DNA of 30,457 bases from an uncultured Clostridia bacterium (GTDB lineage Bacteria > Bacillota > Clostridia > Oscillospirales > Acutalibacteraceae). Numbering within the stretch: position 1 is the first letter of the stretch; each line of letters opens with the position of its first letter. The DNA is taken from contig CALCHE010000099.1 of the NCBI GenBank assembly GCA_937901145.1, positions 1 through 30,457 of the forward strand. Direction: 5' to 3'. Positions 29,031-30,457 of this stretch are shown one piece after another. The translations under genes were made by a program, and so were the position numbers. A model generated the notes under the pieces. That model was given only the letters and a program-made list of their open reading frames with translations. It was not told where the DNA came from and did not search any database.

Positions 29031-29789
29031 ATGCTTGATAAAGACTTATACAATATGATATTCAAAAGAAAGTCATTTCATATTTTCCGTAATGTGGGAG
29101 ACGAAAAAATAACGAAAAAGGAAATGGAAGATATTTACGAGGTTTTCGAGAAGTTCGTACCTTTACATCCTGAAATCAAAACAAAGATTAAGATTGTCAG
29201 TAACGATAAGGTTACGACCGAAAGAGGACAGGAGCTGTGTATTCTCCTTTTCAGCGAAAAGAAAGAGGGATATTTACAGAATATAGGCTATCTGGGAGAG
29301 CAGTTAGATTTGTATCTGGTTTCAAAAAACATAGGCACTCTCTGGTTCGGTATAGGTAAAACCGAAGAGGAGTGCGACGGACTCGATTATGTTATTATGT
29401 TTGCTGTTAAAAAGGTCAGTGACGGAAAGAAATACCGCAAGGATATGTACAAAAGCAAAAGAAAAAGTGCAGATGAAATCTGGTCGGGGGAAAGCCTTGA
29501 CGGAATAACGAATGTTGTAAGGTTTGCGCCCAGTGCCTGTAACAGTCAGCCATGGAAGGTAGAAAACGAGGGCGGAATTAAAGTTTATCGGTACAAAAAA
29601 GAGGGGAAAAGAGGCATTATGCCTGCCGATAAGGTGAGCTTTTATAACAGAATTGATATAGGGATATTCCTTTGCTTTATGGAGCTTTGTATGGAAAAAG
29701 AGGGAATAAGCTTCGAAAGAATGCTCTTTGCTGATAATGGTGAGGATGCAGAGCTGATACTTAATGCCGAGTATAAATTAAAGTGGTGA
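29031..29789 (+). CDS. Nitroreductase-like protein (TM1586-type domain)
   Basis: 252 residues. The N-terminus LYNMIFKRKSFHIFRNV carries the R-S-x-R-like flavin contact of nitroreductases; LGEQLDLYLVSKNIGTLWFGIGK around 84-110 is a strong family segment. The second half repeats the fold as FAPSACNSQPWKV (about 165-177), the other FMN-binding motif, followed by YNRIDIGIFLCFMELCMEKEG. This two-lobed layout matches the TM1586-type nitroreductase family, which probably binds FMN, with unknown substrate. It is followed after 7 bases by the DUF5412-like gene, probably co-transcribed. Confidence 0.82.
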   Translation: MLDKDLYNMIFKRKSFHIFRNVGDEKITKKEMEDIYEVFEKFVPLHPEIKTKIKIVSNDKVTTERGQELCILLFSEKKEGYLQNIGYLGEQLDLYLVSKNIGTLWFGIGKTEEECDGLDYVIMFAVKKVSDGKKYRKDMYKSKRKSADEIWSGESLDGITNVVRFAPSACNSQPWKVENEGGIKVYRYKKEGKRGIMPADKVSFYNRIDIGIFLCFMELCMEKEGISFERMLFADNGEDAELILNAEYKLKW

Positions 29790-29796
29790 TTTTTTT

Positions 29797-30153
29797 ATGA
29801 AAAAGTATTTGAAAATTATTATTCCTGTTTTACTTGTAGCTTTAGTAGTTGCATACGCTGTAAATTGGGCTTTCTTTGATATTCAGAGATTAGAAGGACA
29901 GGAACTTATAAAGGAAGTATCTTCACATGACGGTAATTATACAATCTCTGCGTATTTGAATAACGGAGGCGCTACAACGGATTATGCCGTACTGTGCTCT
30001 GTCAGAAATAACAAAACGAACAAAGAAAAGAACATATACTGGAATTATCATTGTACAGGAGCTAAAGTTGAATGGAACAGTGAAGATACCGTAACAATAA
30101 ACGGCATAGAACTTAATGTAAATAAAGACACCTACGATTACAGAAATGACTGA
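29797..30153 (+). CDS. DUF5412-like membrane-anchored small protein
   Basis: 118 residues. Residues 1-25 form a signal anchor (MKKYLKIIIPVLLVALVVAYAV). The outside part, with SPDGNYTI-like SHDGNYTISAYLNNGGATTDYAVLCSVRNN and KNIYWNYHC then TVTINGIELNV, matches the DUF5412 family of Firmicutes. Function unknown. The AYLNNGGATTD and YW motifs are its core. It lies 7 bases downstream of the nitroreductase-like gene with a weak ribosome binding site (GTGGTG), so the two are probably co-transcribed. A GC-rich palindromic element starts 14 bases after its stop. Confidence 0.82.
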   Translation: MKKYLKIIIPVLLVALVVAYAVNWAFFDIQRLEGQELIKEVSSHDGNYTISAYLNNGGATTDYAVLCSVRNNKTNKEKNIYWNYHCTGAKVEWNSEDTVTINGIELNVNKDTYDYRND

Positions 30154-30167
30154 TGGGTTAAGGGGCA

Positions 30168-30234
30168 GGGGGGCGAAGCCGCCGTATACGGCGCCCCGCG
30201 CGCGGGGAACGGCAATTGCCGTGCTTCGCCCCCC
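30168..30234. repeat. Cloverleaf-like element: three perfect palindromes inside a 12-bp stem
   Basis: Outer arms GGGGGGCGAAGC (30168-30179) and GCTTCGCCCCCC (30223-30234) are perfectly complementary. Between them lie three 14-bp perfect palindromes: CGCCGTATACGGCG (30180-30193), CCCCGCGCGCGGGG (30194-30207) and, after one base, ACGGCAATTGCCGT (30209-30222). Strongly GC-rich compared with its surroundings. Weaker complementarity (GTTAAGGGG..CCCTTCAC) extends the inverted repeat to about 30155-30246. Confidence 0.85.
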
Positions 30235-30261
30235 ACCTTCCCTTCACCGCAAACTTAAATT

Positions 30262-30297
30262 AAAAAAATCAAGGCTACCGCATTGTGCGATAGCCTT
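30262..30297 (-). terminator. Intrinsic terminator of the hydrogenase gene
   Basis: Minus strand AAGGCTATCGCA / TGCGGTAGCCTT, 12 bp with one wobble and a 3-base loop, then GATTTTTTT. It lies 20 bases after the stop codon of the minus-strand gene at the right edge. Confidence 0.9.
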
Positions 30298-30317
30298 TAA
30301 TGTTTGTTCAAGCTGAA

Positions 30318-30457
30318 TTATTTGTTATACATAGGTCTTGCTTTGTATGATGTGTGGAGAAGCTCGTGAGCCTTGTGGCTGTTGGGTTCGCCGAGGAATT
30401 CAGCATAGATAGTCTTAACGTCTTCGTTTTCGTGACTCTTTCTGGAGGGACGGTTTA
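30318..30457 (-). CDS. [FeFe] hydrogenase large subunit, C-terminal end (partial)
   Basis: Only the last 45 or so codons are in the window; the 5' part lies beyond the right edge. The visible end reads SRKSHENEDVKTIYAEFLGE, followed by PNSHKAHELLHTSYKARPMYN and the stop. This is the iron-hydrogenase small-subunit domain (PF02256) that wraps around HydA-type proteins at the C-terminus, as in NADH- or NADP-linked multimeric enzymes (HndD/HydA). These enzymes exchange H2 with electron carriers in fermenting Clostridia. The catalytic H-cluster domain is not visible, so the subgroup cannot be told. The gene is transcribed leftward, convergent with the DUF5412-like gene. Confidence 0.9.
   Translation of the reverse strand, partial: NRPSRKSHENEDVKTIYAEFLGEPNSHKAHELLHTSYKARPMYNK

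Overview
The window reads as a chromosomal segment of a strictly anaerobic, moderately AT-rich Firmicute of class Clostridia, probably a gut Oscillospiraceae/Ruminococcaceae-type organism. This is an inference. It rests on consensus sigma-A promoters and AGGAGG ribosome binding sites, a rubrerythrin, the tail of an [FeFe] hydrogenase, a GPH-type sugar symporter, and a purine operon with the split AICAR transformylase / PurO arrangement. No tRNA, rRNA, CRISPR array, insertion sequence or phage gene is visible.

Left third (1-10069, minus strand): a ten-gene purine operon transcribed leftward, purE-purC-purF-purM-purN-purO-AICARFT(purH-like)-glyA-purD-purL. purL runs off the left edge. An extended -10 promoter (10040-10069) produces a leader with a 5' hairpin, a well-formed ZTP (pfl) riboswitch (9900-9992) and an intrinsic terminator whose 5' arm reuses the last bases of the riboswitch pseudoknot. 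High ZTP, which signals 10-formyl-THF shortage, should therefore release transcription. The operon covers PRPP to IMP except for purB and purK; glyA supplies one-carbon units. The surprise is PurF: its phosphoribosyltransferase half and four cluster cysteines are intact, but the glutaminase half lacks the N-terminal nucleophile cysteine and its substrate-binding motifs.

Middle (10070-21800): mostly short transcription units with their own promoters and terminators. These are rubrerythrin, a cytoplasmic sulfatase with an odd repeat-bearing N-terminal extension, a Gln/Pro-rich two-TM protein, a secreted SH3/C39-like peptidase with an unusual leader, a membrane-anchored GDPD phosphodiesterase, an HMA metallochaperone-like protein followed by a GPH sugar symporter, a SLOG-like protein divergent from an XRE regulator with two matching 19-bp operators, a patatin phospholipase divergent from malQ, and two small genes flanked by direct copies of a bipartite palindromic repeat. 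Several intergenic repeats sit just after stop codons, and one supplies the C-terminus of the patatin.

Right third (21836-30457): an aconitase-family hydratase (YbhJ type), rpsO and pnp with structured leaders, a cytoplasmic family I.5 (Zn-binding) lipase, an ECF transporter S component, a nitroreductase-like protein with a DUF5412-like membrane protein, a striking GC-rich element of three perfect palindromes inside a 12-bp stem, and the 3' end of an [FeFe] hydrogenase gene on the minus strand.
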